A stretch of DNA of 64,000 nucleotides from Umbelopsis ramanniana AG (Eukaryota > Mucoromycota > Umbelopsidomycetes > Umbelopsidales > Umbelopsidaceae). The stretch covers positions 372,001 through 436,000 of the forward strand of contig NW_026252090.1 of NCBI RefSeq assembly GCF_025399195.1. The letters are read 5' to 3'. Below the pieces are notes generated by a model. The model saw only the letters and a list, made by a program, of their open reading frames with translations. It did no database searches and was not told the DNA's origin. This document shows positions 45,068 through 53,822 of the stretch, piece after piece (position 1 is the first letter of the stretch; every line of letters starts with the position of its first letter). The position numbers and the translations under genes are program-made.

Positions 45068-46213
45068 TTACAACTGTAAAATGTTACCAATGTCATCGTA
45101 TGGTGTAGAGGTTTCATCTTTTGAGCTCAATGCACTGGTTTCCGATCGAACCACAGTCATCTGCTTGACGATTTTTTCCAGGCGTGTTTCAACAGGCAGG
45201 TCCACCAACTCTGGAGAAAAATGAATTGAAACAGTTTAAGCAAGACTTTTTCATCATCATATTTGGGCAAAGTGAACAGATTGTACCTAAAACTGCATTA
45301 TTCACAATATCGGCGGTTTCATCTCTGTAAGATTGATCGAGGTATTTGGCAATCGGCGACTGTTCAGGGTTTTGATAGGCGATAAGTGAGGACACAGTAG
45401 AGAGCGTTTCGATTTCCTCTGGGGTACCGTTGATCTTAAGATCGTTTGATAACGCTCGCAATGTCGTTTGTGCGAACTTGAGTGCCTCCAATGTTTCTCC
45501 CAATCGTACAATTTCTATAAATCTTTGGCAATTTAACCGAAATTGGACTTTTCGGTTCGTGACATCTGCTGACGACGTCAACACTGGGAAATGCTCATTC
45601 AGTAAGTCGAAAGCCTTCGCTATTTCGCCTTTCTGTATCGCATAATATAAATCTATGGAACATAGCCACTATAAACTTCAATTGTCCGATTGTAAAAGCC
45701 ATATGTCATAATGGTTACCTTTCCGTGCTTCCAATTGTGACCATCGAACTTGGCTATGTACATTGTTTATCCCATGGAGGCGGCTGAAGTGATCCGGCCG
45801 TTCATGATTGGTGTCGTTATCCGTTGAAGACACCCACTCCATATCTGATTCTGTTATTCGATCACGCATATTTCCATTACAGTCATGGACACCTTTGAGG
45901 GTAGGAATATGGAATTTAGTACACCTGACGTATTACTGAAATGCAAGTATCACATATTGGGGCGGTATATGATGGAATACGGAGTAGCTGAGATGACTTT
46001 TCAATCAATGGAGTTGGCAATAGAGGTCATAAACTTACCGGAAGTATTATTGTTTGATGCACTATGAATGACATTGCCATTCTTATCAAGGATAGATGTA
46101 TTCACGTTGAGCATGTCTAAATTCCGCATATCGGAGATAAAGGCTTTCGCAGTATTGCCATAGCAGTTGTGCAATAGATACTCTAGAATCAGGTTTCTAC
46201 ATGAATCTTCCAT
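45068..46213 (-). CDS. LisH-CTLH-CRA protein, RanBPM/Gid1-like without SPRY
   Basis: Resembles the C-terminal half of RanBPM/Vid30(Gid1), a scaffold of the GID/CTLH ubiquitin ligase. The LisH motif is near the start (NLILEYLLHNCYGNTAKAF). The CTLH segment is GEIAKAFDLLNEHFPVL, and the CRA domain follows with FRLNCQRFIEIVRLGETLEA, LKFAQTTLRALSNDL, SLIAYQNPEQSPIAKYLDQS and DETADIVNNAVL. The C-terminus (VETRLEKIVKQMTVVRSETS) is a short helix with the stop at 45068-45070. Several introns. The LisH-containing exon stays open upstream of ATG 46211-46213, back to an acceptor-like CTTTTAG near 46291, so an additional 5' exon is possible; the 500 bp available before the next gene cannot hold a SPRY domain. 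Gid8 is an alternative, but the CRA wording is closer to RanBPM. Confidence 0.75.
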
Positions 46214-46775
46214 TTGAAAAAGGGTTTGTGTTGGAAATGAATTAGAGAAAGGGTTGTAGATCAAGAGGTGAGTGCCAAAACCGCTGAACTCTATACCTAA
46301 AAGTCAGTCACAAGGGCTACGAAAAATGCCTTGAGTAGAAAGTGGCAGTGCCACGAAGTGATGGATTATTCTACCAGTTCTATTCAAGAATAATAGTCCA
46401 TAAATCTCATTGTATCATCAGATAGGCAAAGTTCACGAATAAAGCTATTCCTATGTTCACATACAGATGTCTGTGGTAGGAGTCGGATAGTGATTTTATG
46501 ACATTCCATTGGAACAAACTGCCCAAAGCAAAGAAAAAGGACAAGATATAGGAAAGTATTTTCAGCTCTATATACTATGTTGAGTTTATGGCAGCCAATT
46601 TCATCCAATGGCAAATCTAAGCAATTTTATTCACATATTGTAGTTAGCAACCCCTCAATTTAGGCGCACCAACTCTGGGATAAGACAAAAGCTGTCCCAC
46701 GGCGGAGTTCCTGACCATCGTATAGGCGGGCCCGTCTGACATCTCGATTCGATCGCGCGTTCGGAATCGTTTTTA
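46214..46775. promoter_or_regulatory. Divergent spacer between LisH-CRA and asparagine-synthase-like genes
   Basis: 562 bp containing both promoters. A minus-strand open stretch (46614-46384) has no ATG and no domain; it could be 5' UTR or an unrecognised exon of the LisH-CRA gene. Confidence 0.4.
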
Positions 46776-47914
46776 ATGCCAATTACAATAGAGAATCAGT
46801 GCGCACAACCAGAGGACATAAATCCCACTCCAAGATCCAAGGAGCTGCGGGAACTTTTTATTCAAGTGTTACAAGAAAATTCACCCTGCGATGCCATTTT
46901 ATTGTCGGGCGGACTGGATACCTCCGTCATAGCAGAAGCCTGCTCCGATCAACCTAACATCCTAAACATCAGTACTGGCATTACTGTCTGCTGTGGTGAA
47001 ACTGCATCTGATCGTCCATTTTCAACGGAGATAGCTCGAAAGCTTGGCGTTCAGCATAAGCTAATCGAGTTTGATAGCCCATTGGAACTTATTCGAGACC
47101 AGGAGTTACTCGACTTCTCTGTCAAAACGCTAAAGACATTTGATCCAATGGAATTGCGCAACTCGATTGTTATAGCAAAATCCATGCTCTTGGCAAAGGA
47201 ACTTGGTGTTAAATCGCTTGCTGCTGGAGATGGAGCTGACGAGGTAAATATTTCTGCCACTTCTAATGATCAGGACACGGCCTGGAATTAACCCTTTCTA
47301 TCCAGATATTCGCTGGTTATAGCTTTATGCACGGTATGCCCGAGGAAAAACTGCTATTATATATTAAGCATATGACAGAGACAATGACATTTTGTGCCAA
47401 GAAATTTGGAGACGTTCTGGGCATTCGCATCATACAGCCATACTTGGACCTTCGGGTCATCAAATTTGCCAAATCGTGTACATCTCGAGGGGAACTCATT
47501 CAATCAGTCAATATTCCGGATGGCGACACGGGTAATACAAAGCAGGCACTCCATGGTAAGATGGTCCTTCGCCTAGCATTTCCTGAGGCAACGTCTTGTT
47601 GGCGCAAAAAGGATCCTATTGAACAGGGAAGTGGAACAACGATACTTCCACAACTCCTTCAGGCTGAAGCGGACAAGTCTTTCGAAACCACTCAACAAGA
47701 TATACTTGAGAAATACTCCATCAAAATCCGTGACCCTGAACATCTATACTATTTCAAGGCATTCCAACGAGTGTTTGGGCACAACTTAGACAATGGTCTT
47801 GAGCGCAATGGCAGTGATCCTTGTATAGGCTGCCGTTTTCAGCTACCGGATGATAAAGCCATGTTTTGCAAAGTTTGCGGAGCCTGGCCAGCCCGCGAAA
47901 CGGACACAAATTAG
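46776..47914 (+). CDS. Asparagine-synthase-type ATP pyrophosphatase with C-terminal zinc ribbon
   Basis: Two exons (46776-47243 and 47306-47914) encode 358 residues. The adenylating PP-loop is clear at residues 44-50 (SGGLDTS), followed by the typical ISTGITVCCGE strand, DRPFSTEIARKLGVQH, and LAAGDGADEIFAGY, with the intron inside the last motif. These are the ATP- and aspartate-binding signatures of the asparagine synthase C-terminal domain. The N-terminal glutaminase domain with its catalytic Cys2 is absent, so the protein would need ammonia, another amide donor, or a different substrate. The last 40 residues carry a four-cysteine zinc ribbon (CIGCRF ... MFCKVCGAWPA). Similar short forms are, to my knowledge, found in archaea and some fungi; function is not established. 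Not ordinary Asn1/Asn2. Confidence 0.8.
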
Positions 47915-48570
47915 TTCGTTGAAAAGTATACTGTCATTGGTATTGGTTGCTTATTTTCGGAACCATGTTAGAAGTATGAAACTGACAGCTGAAATCTTGT
48001 ATTTGAAGACAACTTTATCCCACCATGACCACTTACACCTCTAAGTATTGTAGCGTTGCTACGTTGGTATACATATACCATATTCAGCGATTTACAAAGC
48101 AACAAGGTGGTCAGTAGAATCTTTTTCTTCTGTCTTCTCCGTGATCTACGGGTTCTGTTTCCCACAAATTATATCTGTTATTTAAACTGAAACCAATGTG
48201 AACTAATTACATAAAAGCTGACACTACAGGGCAATGCTCTATCATTCAGTTTTTTGAAATAATCAATTGTCTCCTTCTTTGAAACTTCATTCCGGATCTT
48301 TCAGTCACTTTCCCAGAAACATACTGAACCCAGGATGGAAATTATACGTGGTGTCCCTAGAGCGATGGCGCAGACCATTTTATTTCAGGTTGAAACGGGA
48401 CCAATAATTGCTCCATGAAAAGTCCGTCCGGCTCTGAGGGGAGAAAATCCCGCTTTGAAAGCCCGTTTTTTATATTTTTTTTTTATTTTGTCCCAGCTGC
48501 CCAACGAAAGGAACCGTTGATCAATCTTCTTTCTTACTCTCTTTATGGCTTTCCTCACTTTACATATTTA
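47915..48570. other. Spacer upstream of the polytopic membrane protein gene
   Basis: No gene recognised. Includes a T-rich tract (48469-48485) about 90 bp before the chosen start. The membrane-protein frame is open back to an ATG at 48415, but that extension is Ser/Lys- and Phe-rich, crosses the T tract, and is more likely leader. Confidence 0.5.
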
Positions 48571-50089
48571 ATGATAGAACTATCAGATTACGGAGTACGA
48601 GTTGTGGCCAGAGTCAACCTGGTCCTTACATGGATGGCAGTCCTTGTATGCGTTCGAAATGCATTTGTATGTTATGGACAATGGAAGCGAACACGAGGAC
48701 TTATGTAAGTAGACAGCTCAACCCGATTTTTTTCAATCCACCGACATCGATGCTTACCAGTTACACCACACAGACATGTTGTGAACTTGGCGCAAGTGCT
48801 TGCTGTCCTCATTCATCGTACAGTCTATGGATTATTACCCATCTTCGAAGTTATGTCCTGCGCGATATTCCCATTTTTAGTATCGTAAGTAGTTCGTCAG
48901 CGGGCAAACAAAAACTTTGTAAGGAACCTCCAATCTCAGTGTCTAACCTTTCCCAACCCGATCTCCTTCCCCAAAATCTTTCAACTCCAGTATGTGGCAC
49001 ATTGCGTTTCTATTGATGTATACTGTGATGCTTCTACGAGTCCTGGTGATTTGCGACTTCAAGTATAATAGAGCCATCACCATCATCGCTTTGTGTCTCC
49101 TGTTAATCCGGTTTGCTGACTGGCCGTTTGAGCTGGCATATCGATCCATTGTAAACAAAGTATCTTCGCAAACCGCGACAGACGGACAGACTTGCTGGGC
49201 AAGCTGGTACGTATCCAAACAGTTCTTAACAACGGAGACTGGGCCATCAACTGAAAACAAAATCCCGCCTTCTCCAATGCCACTAATTACTATAATTGGT
49301 AACTGACTTTTTATTCATAATCTCCATTTATTTATTATGAAACTTTAGGGGCACTGGTGTGGTTATTCTCAACTTTATTGGAGACCTTCTTGCAAACCTC
49401 TTTTTAAGTGGACTATTCCTTATACGGTGAGTACGCCAGAATGAACGAAACGTGGTCTGGGGCAACACACTGACTTTACTTCAACAGACTTTACCAACAT
49501 TACAAAACCCAGAAAGGCATGACCACCACTCAAAACCCTCTCGTTGGCATCGTTGTTCGAAAATCACTACTCTGCTTCATATTGACTTTTATTGTCAACC
49601 TGATCATGAATATTCTCAAAATCAGCTTGTTTCTCGGAAACCAGAGCGATGCCCTCACCGTTTTCTTCGAAATCATCGAATCTACCCTTTTGGTCGAAGC
49701 ACTTCGCTTCGAGCCGGAAAAAATGGGACATCATGCATATTGTCAAAACTGCGGAATGGTAAGTGATTTGATCTTTAACGTGGCAACTTAATTGTTTACA
49801 ATTTTTTTCTAACAAACCATTTTGTTTGCAGATTGTTGATAGCAGACAATACCGCCACCGACAAAGCAACCACTACCTTAACGAACCACCTGCTCACCCT
49901 GATATGCTTCCCGACTTCCCTTTGGATGTTATCAACGGACTATCACAGGATAAGCGACGCAGTAGCGTTCCATCCTTTTTGGAAGAGGGCAGTATAACTG
50001 GCTTATCTACCCCGAACCTCAGTGAAGGATCCAGCACCCCTACATTACCATCACAATGGAACAACAATGCGGATACGAAGCCTCAATAG
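48571..50089 (+). CDS. Polytopic membrane protein of unknown function
   Basis: Six exons joined at phase-correct GT-AG sites (donors near 48707, 48888, 49207, 49427, 49757) give about 358 residues. At least six hydrophobic segments are visible: NLVLTWMAVLVCVRNAF; VVNLAQVLAVLIHRTVYGLL; MWHIAFLLMYTVMLLRVLVI; AITIIALCLLLIRFADWPF; GTGVVILNFIGDLLANLFLS; and SLLCFILTFIVNLIMNILKI. Another weak one is IFEVMSCAIFPFLVS, so seven helices are possible. The C-terminal tail is hydrophilic and Ser/Thr-rich, with a small HAYCQNCGM Cys pair and RRSSVPSF, a possible kinase site. The topology (short N-terminus, about seven helices, long cytosolic tail) recalls receptor-like or chitin-synthase-export-like fungal proteins, but I recognise no family motif. 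The start at ATG 48571 puts a short N-tail before TM1. Confidence 0.7.
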
Positions 50090-50408
50090 ACTTCGCCTAT
50101 CTTGCAAGCACTATTCTACCTCCATGTTATACCAACACATAATTTCATCTCATCGCCCGATCAACGCCATAGATCTTTTGTAATTTTTCCTATTTATACT
50201 CTAAACATCAACTATTTTGTATTCATGAATCAATCAATCATCTCAGATTCCCATTCATGTCGATCATATTATATTTTTGTGCATGCGACCCATCCAATAC
50301 TCTGTCTCACAATACTAATGTCAATAATATAATTAAAAAAATAACATTAGCCAGTAAAGCCTTTAAGTTCAAAATCTTTATTACATAAGTTATAGGGGTT
50401 GAAGTTTA
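50090..50408. other. Convergent spacer, 3' ends of the membrane protein and secreted protein genes
   Basis: 319 bp of AT-rich sequence between two convergent genes, with AATAAT/AATAAA-like sequences around 50326-50345 suited to 3' end formation. No gene seen. Confidence 0.5.
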
Positions 50409-51314
50409 TCATATGGCATCGTTATGATTGATATTTTCTACAAGTTCAAGCAATCCGTCAATATGAGGAAGTGTCTTCACCTTGGTAAATGCTGCAAAGA
50501 TAGCGTTCAATTCCTGGTCAATGTCATCCGAAACATTCACTTCGTCATTATGCTGATTTGGGTTGTAGAAAAAGGAATCCAGATCTTCATACTGAACACT
50601 ATTGGTATGCGAATTTTCCTCGGCGTAGAGGTGGGTCAAGTCCGATTTGGGCACGTCCTTCAGCGCATCCGAATACATGTTCTTGAAGGTGGATTCGGCC
50701 ACCTCCCACTTAGGCCAGGCGGCATTGTTTCTGTGCAGTCTTCCCCACGCTTCATCCAGCCCTGAGACCTGGTCGTTAAAGTCGTGGACAGTAGCAATGT
50801 TGTGTTCGTTTTGGTCTAGCCAGATAATAGCCTGCTTGACGATCAAAACGTCACCGAGAGATCCGATGTCATATTGCTTGACATAGGTCTCCAAGTCTTC
50901 CACATATTGCTCAAATTGATTGGATGTTGAGTTACTTTCGTAGTTGTCTGTATTTCCATCGTTTGAGTGTGCGGTGGTAGTATCCCAGTCGCCTTGATAA
51001 ATTTCGTCGAAAAGATCATTCCAACCGGGCCAGAGAGGGAAATCGGTATATATAATACCAAGTTTGTTCCTGAAGTCTGCCATTTCAGCCTTGTATTCTG
51101 AAGATGAATGGTCGGATGTGGATTGAATTTTCGCTAGATCTGCTTGAAGTTGTTGCCGTAGAGGATAAACATATTTATTACGACTGACTGCGTAGTTAAA
51201 CAAGCTGTCTAGTTCTTGAGAGATACTGTGCGTTGAGTCACCGTATGAGGTGGGAGCAGCCTGCACTAACGCTCCAGTGACGGCAAGCGCGACGATGTAA
51301 GTGAAGATTCGCAT
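50409..51314 (-). CDS. Secreted protein with two copies of a WxxW helical domain
   Basis: Single-exon gene for 301 residues. The frame is open to an ATG at 51348-51350, but the ATG at 51312-51314 is preferred: it gives a clean signal peptide (MRIFTYIVALAVTGALVQAA, cleavage before PTSYG) and matches the start of the neighbouring paralogue, while a TATA-like AAATAAATAAAG lies about 45 bp upstream of it. The mature protein has two similar helical modules, each ending in a Trp motif: SQELDSLFNYAV to FPLWPGWNDLF, and QYVEDLETYVKQYD to NAAWPKWEVAE. It also has an acidic Asn/Ser/Thr linker with N-glycosylation sites and an acidic C-terminus. No known domain recognised. It is a tandem relative of the gene at 52086-53771. 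Confidence 0.75.
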   Translation of the reverse strand: MRIFTYIVALAVTGALVQAAPTSYGDSTHSISQELDSLFNYAVSRNKYVYPLRQQLQADLAKIQSTSDHSSSEYKAEMADFRNKLGIIYTDFPLWPGWNDLFDEIYQGDWDTTTAHSNDGNTDNYESNSTSNQFEQYVEDLETYVKQYDIGSLGDVLIVKQAIIWLDQNEHNIATVHDFNDQVSGLDEAWGRLHRNNAAWPKWEVAESTFKNMYSDALKDVPKSDLTHLYAEENSHTNSVQYEDLDSFFYNPNQHNDEVNVSDDIDQELNAIFAAFTKVKTLPHIDGLLELVENINHNDAI

Positions 51315-51356
51315 ATACGCGGGAAGGGGCAAGGCTTTGTTGAAAAACATTGAAGG

Positions 51357-51371
51357 CTTTATTTATTTATC
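51357..51371 (-). promoter_or_regulatory. TATA-like A/T stretch of the secreted protein gene
   Basis: Reads GATAAATAAATAAAG on the minus strand, 43-57 bp upstream of the preferred ATG (51314) but only 7 bp from the longer-start ATG. This spacing supports the shorter start. Confidence 0.45.
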
Positions 51372-51538
51372 ATCCCTTCTTCGGCCCAGCCTTAGTTACC
51401 TGCAGGCTGGGGGAAGCTCAGCCTCTGTATTCGGTGGCTCGCGTCGATTAAAAATAAACACGGCAGGTGGCTGTACAGTCACACAGCTGCCAACATTTTG
51501 TTGACCCGCTAGTTGCGAAGCCGTTACGGAATATGTGA

Positions 51539-51685
51539 ACGAAGCTCAAACAGCTCAACATTATCTTTGGAACGAAGACTGTACCTTATGATGCTAAGGG
51601 AAAGCAGTACCCATTGACTTGGAAGCATTATCATACACCGGCTGGTACTGAAATCAATAAGCCTTTTGATCTCTTGCCATATTAG
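51539..51685 (+). pseudogene. Orphan C-terminal-like coding fragment
   Basis: An open stretch of 48 codons between a TGA and TAG, without ATG, reading KLKQLNIIFGTKTVPYDAKG, then KQYPLTWKHYHTPAGTEINK and PFDLLPY, where the frame ends. Composition is protein-like (aromatic, Gly/Pro turns, balanced charge) and unlike the surrounding spacer. It looks like the last exon of a lost gene stranded between the two secreted-protein genes. I do not recognise the family. Chance is possible at this length. Confidence 0.35.
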
Positions 51686-52085
51686 AGAATATACCAAAAC
51701 ACATTTTTCTGATGCTCGCTAATGCTCACCCGAGAACTTCTCTGTACAACTTTCAATTCCTATGCTGACTGATTAAAAGGATCATTATATATCATTTTCA
51801 TGAAAGCGCGTATGATTACTCATATTATGTCATTCCTAGTCCAAGCCTAATCATTCTAATGAGATCAAGTTGAAGACAGCAGATGGGTACATAACAACAG
51901 TTTAAAAAAATACTTTATGAATTTAAGAATTCGAGTGGTAGAGGGGAAATTGGTAGAAAATGGGTTTTTAATGTTTAAATATACTTATGCTACATTTGTT
52001 TACTGACAAGAGCGTGGAGGGATATGCAGAAAATTGTAAGCCTTTGGTTTGGATTTGGGGGGTTCAATTTCAGTCGTTCTAGTCA

Positions 52086-53771
52086 CTAATAGTCACCAGG
52101 CTTATTGGCACCATCGTAGCCATTACCACCATTGCCGGACCAGTCGCCAGGCTTGTTGGCACCGTCATAGCCATTGCCGCCACTGCCGCCACTGCCAGAC
52201 CAGTCATCTTGCTTGTTAGCACCATCATAGCCATTGCCGCCACTGCCAGACCAGTCATCTTGCTTGTTAGCACCATCATAGCCAGTTCCATCATCGCCAG
52301 ACCAGTCACCAGGCTTGTTAGCGCCATCGTAGCCATTGCCACCATAATCATCATATTTTTTGTTGTTATGGTTCCAGTCGTTCTTGCCATGTTCGCTATC
52401 CCAGTCGTGGTTTTTGTAGTGGTCCCAGTCATCATTGCGGCTGTCATCGCCGTAACCATTATCATGATTCCAGTTGTTCTTGCCGTGTTCATTGTTCCAG
52501 TCCTTTCCATGGCTCTTGTCCCAGTCCTTTCCATGGTCATTGTTCCAGTCCTTTCCGTGATTCTTGTCCCAATCGTTACCACCATTGTAATGATCAAGGT
52601 AGTCGTTTGTGTTGCGGACTATATCCCAGCCACTGCCTCCATTCTTGCCCTGATCTTTGTTACCATCACTGCCGTGGTTTTTGTTCCAGTCACTGCCATG
52701 GTCCTTATTCCAGTCATTCTTGCCGTGGTCTTTGTTCCAGTCACTGCCATGGTCCTTATTCCAGTCATTCTTTCCATGGTCTTTGTTCCAATCACTGCCA
52801 TGGTCCTTATTCCAGTCATTATCACCACCATTGTTATGATCCCAGTCATCCTTTCCGTGATTGTTGTTCCAATCCTTTCCATGGCTCTTGTCCCAATCAC
52901 TGCCACGATCCTTGTTCCAGTCACCACCGCGGCCCTTATTCCAGTCATCATTACCGCCGTTGTTATGATCCCAGTCATTCTTTCCATGGTCCTTGTTCCA
53001 GTCACTACCGTGGTCCTTATTCCAATCACCACCACGGTCCTTGTTCCAATCACCTCCACGACCGCTATTCCAGTCATGGTCACCATCATTGTGGTGATCC
53101 CAGTCATTCTTGCCGTGGTCTTTGTTCCAGTCCTTTCCATGGTCTTTGTTCCAATCCTTTCCATGGTCCCAGTCCTTTCCATGCTTCCAATCTTTACCGT
53201 GGCTCTTGTCCCAGTCACTTCCATGGCCCTTGTTCCAATCGTTGCCACCATTGGAATGCTCAAGGTAGTTGTCCCAGTCGTTCTTGCCGTGGTCTTTGTT
53301 CCAGTCTGAGCCATGATTGTTATTCCTGTCCCCATTACGTCCACTGTTCCATGAGTGATCCTCATCGTAATCAGAGTGGGTGGTGGTGTCACCGCTGTAA
53401 GAGTCACCACTGTAAGAGTCACCGCCATAATTGGTCATATCAGGCAGGTAACTCCAGCCCTGCCAGCCGGGGACCTCGGATTTGAGTTTGGTGACAAGAG
53501 CCTCTAGCTCTTGCAATTTTTGCTGTGCTTCTTCCTTATTACTATCGGAATATTCATATTCGAAATAATAAATATCTTGAACCAGTGATTGATAGTCGGA
53601 TTCGGCGGAAGGGTCGTTTTGCTGGATATAATTGTGGAGATCTTCAAGACCCGCGTTCAATTCTTGTTCGGTTGTGTTGGAGTCACCGTCATTGGTGTGT
53701 CGGTATAATGGAGCAGCAATGGCAAATTGAGCTGTCACAAGAAGTGCAGCAGCAGCTATGAACAGTCTCAT
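52086..53771 (-). CDS. Secreted Asp-Trp-Asn-Lys-Asp-His-Gly repeat protein
   Basis: Single-exon gene for 561 residues. Signal peptide MRLFIAAAALLVTAQFAIAA, then a helical domain of about 100 residues related to the modules of the neighbouring gene (EQELNAGLEDLHNYIQ ... SEVPGWQGWSYL). From about residue 115 the protein becomes a low-complexity array of 8-9 residue units, consensus DWNKDHGK/S with an optional extra N before DW. Roughly 32 Asp-Trp pairs occur at near-regular spacing, interspersed with DHNNGGND linkers. The last 85 residues switch to five Gly-rich units of consensus NGYDGANKPGDWSG. There is no dibasic Kex2 pattern, no GPI-like tail and only one membrane segment (the signal). Likely an extracellular or wall-associated protein; function unknown. 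Metal binding through His/Asp and aromatic stacking are inferences. Confidence 0.8.
   Translation of the reverse strand: MRLFIAAAALLVTAQFAIAAPLYRHTNDGDSNTTEQELNAGLEDLHNYIQQNDPSAESDYQSLVQDIYYFEYEYSDSNKEEAQQKLQELEALVTKLKSEVPGWQGWSYLPDMTNYGGDSYSGDSYSGDTTTHSDYDEDHSWNSGRNGDRNNNHGSDWNKDHGKNDWDNYLEHSNGGNDWNKGHGSDWDKSHGKDWKHGKDWDHGKDWNKDHGKDWNKDHGKNDWDHHNDGDHDWNSGRGGDWNKDRGGDWNKDHGSDWNKDHGKNDWDHNNGGNDDWNKGRGGDWNKDRGSDWDKSHGKDWNNNHGKDDWDHNNGGDNDWNKDHGSDWNKDHGKNDWNKDHGSDWNKDHGKNDWNKDHGSDWNKNHGSDGNKDQGKNGGSGWDIVRNTNDYLDHYNGGNDWDKNHGKDWNNDHGKDWDKSHGKDWNNEHGKNNWNHDNGYGDDSRNDDWDHYKNHDWDSEHGKNDWNHNNKKYDDYGGNGYDGANKPGDWSGDDGTGYDGANKQDDWSGSGGNGYDGANKQDDWSGSGGSGGNGYDGANKPGDWSGNGGNGYDGANKPGDY
52089..52345 (-). 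repeat. Gly-rich C-terminal tandem repeats (NGYDGANK-x-DWSG units)
   Basis: Five copies of a unit of about 51-60 bp, differing by short Gly/Ser insertions and by KPGDW versus KQDDW. Copies are highly similar at the DNA level, suggesting recent expansion. Confidence 0.88.
52340..53310 (-). repeat. 24/27-bp coding tandem array (DWNKDHG units)
   Basis: Minisatellite made of degenerate 24- and 27-bp units, coding DWNKDHGS and NDWNKDHGK variants. Because unit length is a multiple of three, several frames on both strands stay open across it. Confidence 0.9.
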
Positions 53772-53814
53772 GTTGAGTAGAGGATGTCTGAAGAGGTTTG
53801 TTCATAGACGTTCA

Positions 53815-53822
53815 GTATTTAT
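53815..53822 (-). promoter_or_regulatory. TATA-like box of the repeat-protein gene
   Basis: ATAAATAC on the minus strand, 44 bp upstream of the ATG at 53771, a similar arrangement to the tandem neighbour. Confidence 0.4.

Noticed and set aside
48415-48570. Upstream in-frame extension of the membrane protein
   Set aside because: Crosses a T-rich promoter-like tract and would place a Phe-rich artificial segment before TM1; the ATG at 48571 is more natural.
52209-53309. Long antisense open frame (366 codons, Val/Ile/Pro-rich) and other overlapping frames across the repeat array
   Set aside because: The repeat unit is a multiple of three, so several frames on both strands stay open automatically; only the minus frame with a signal peptide and a domain outside the array looks genuine.
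52340-53310. Regular short repeats resembling a CRISPR array
   Set aside because: Units are contiguous, degenerate and coding, without distinct spacers, in a eukaryotic genome.
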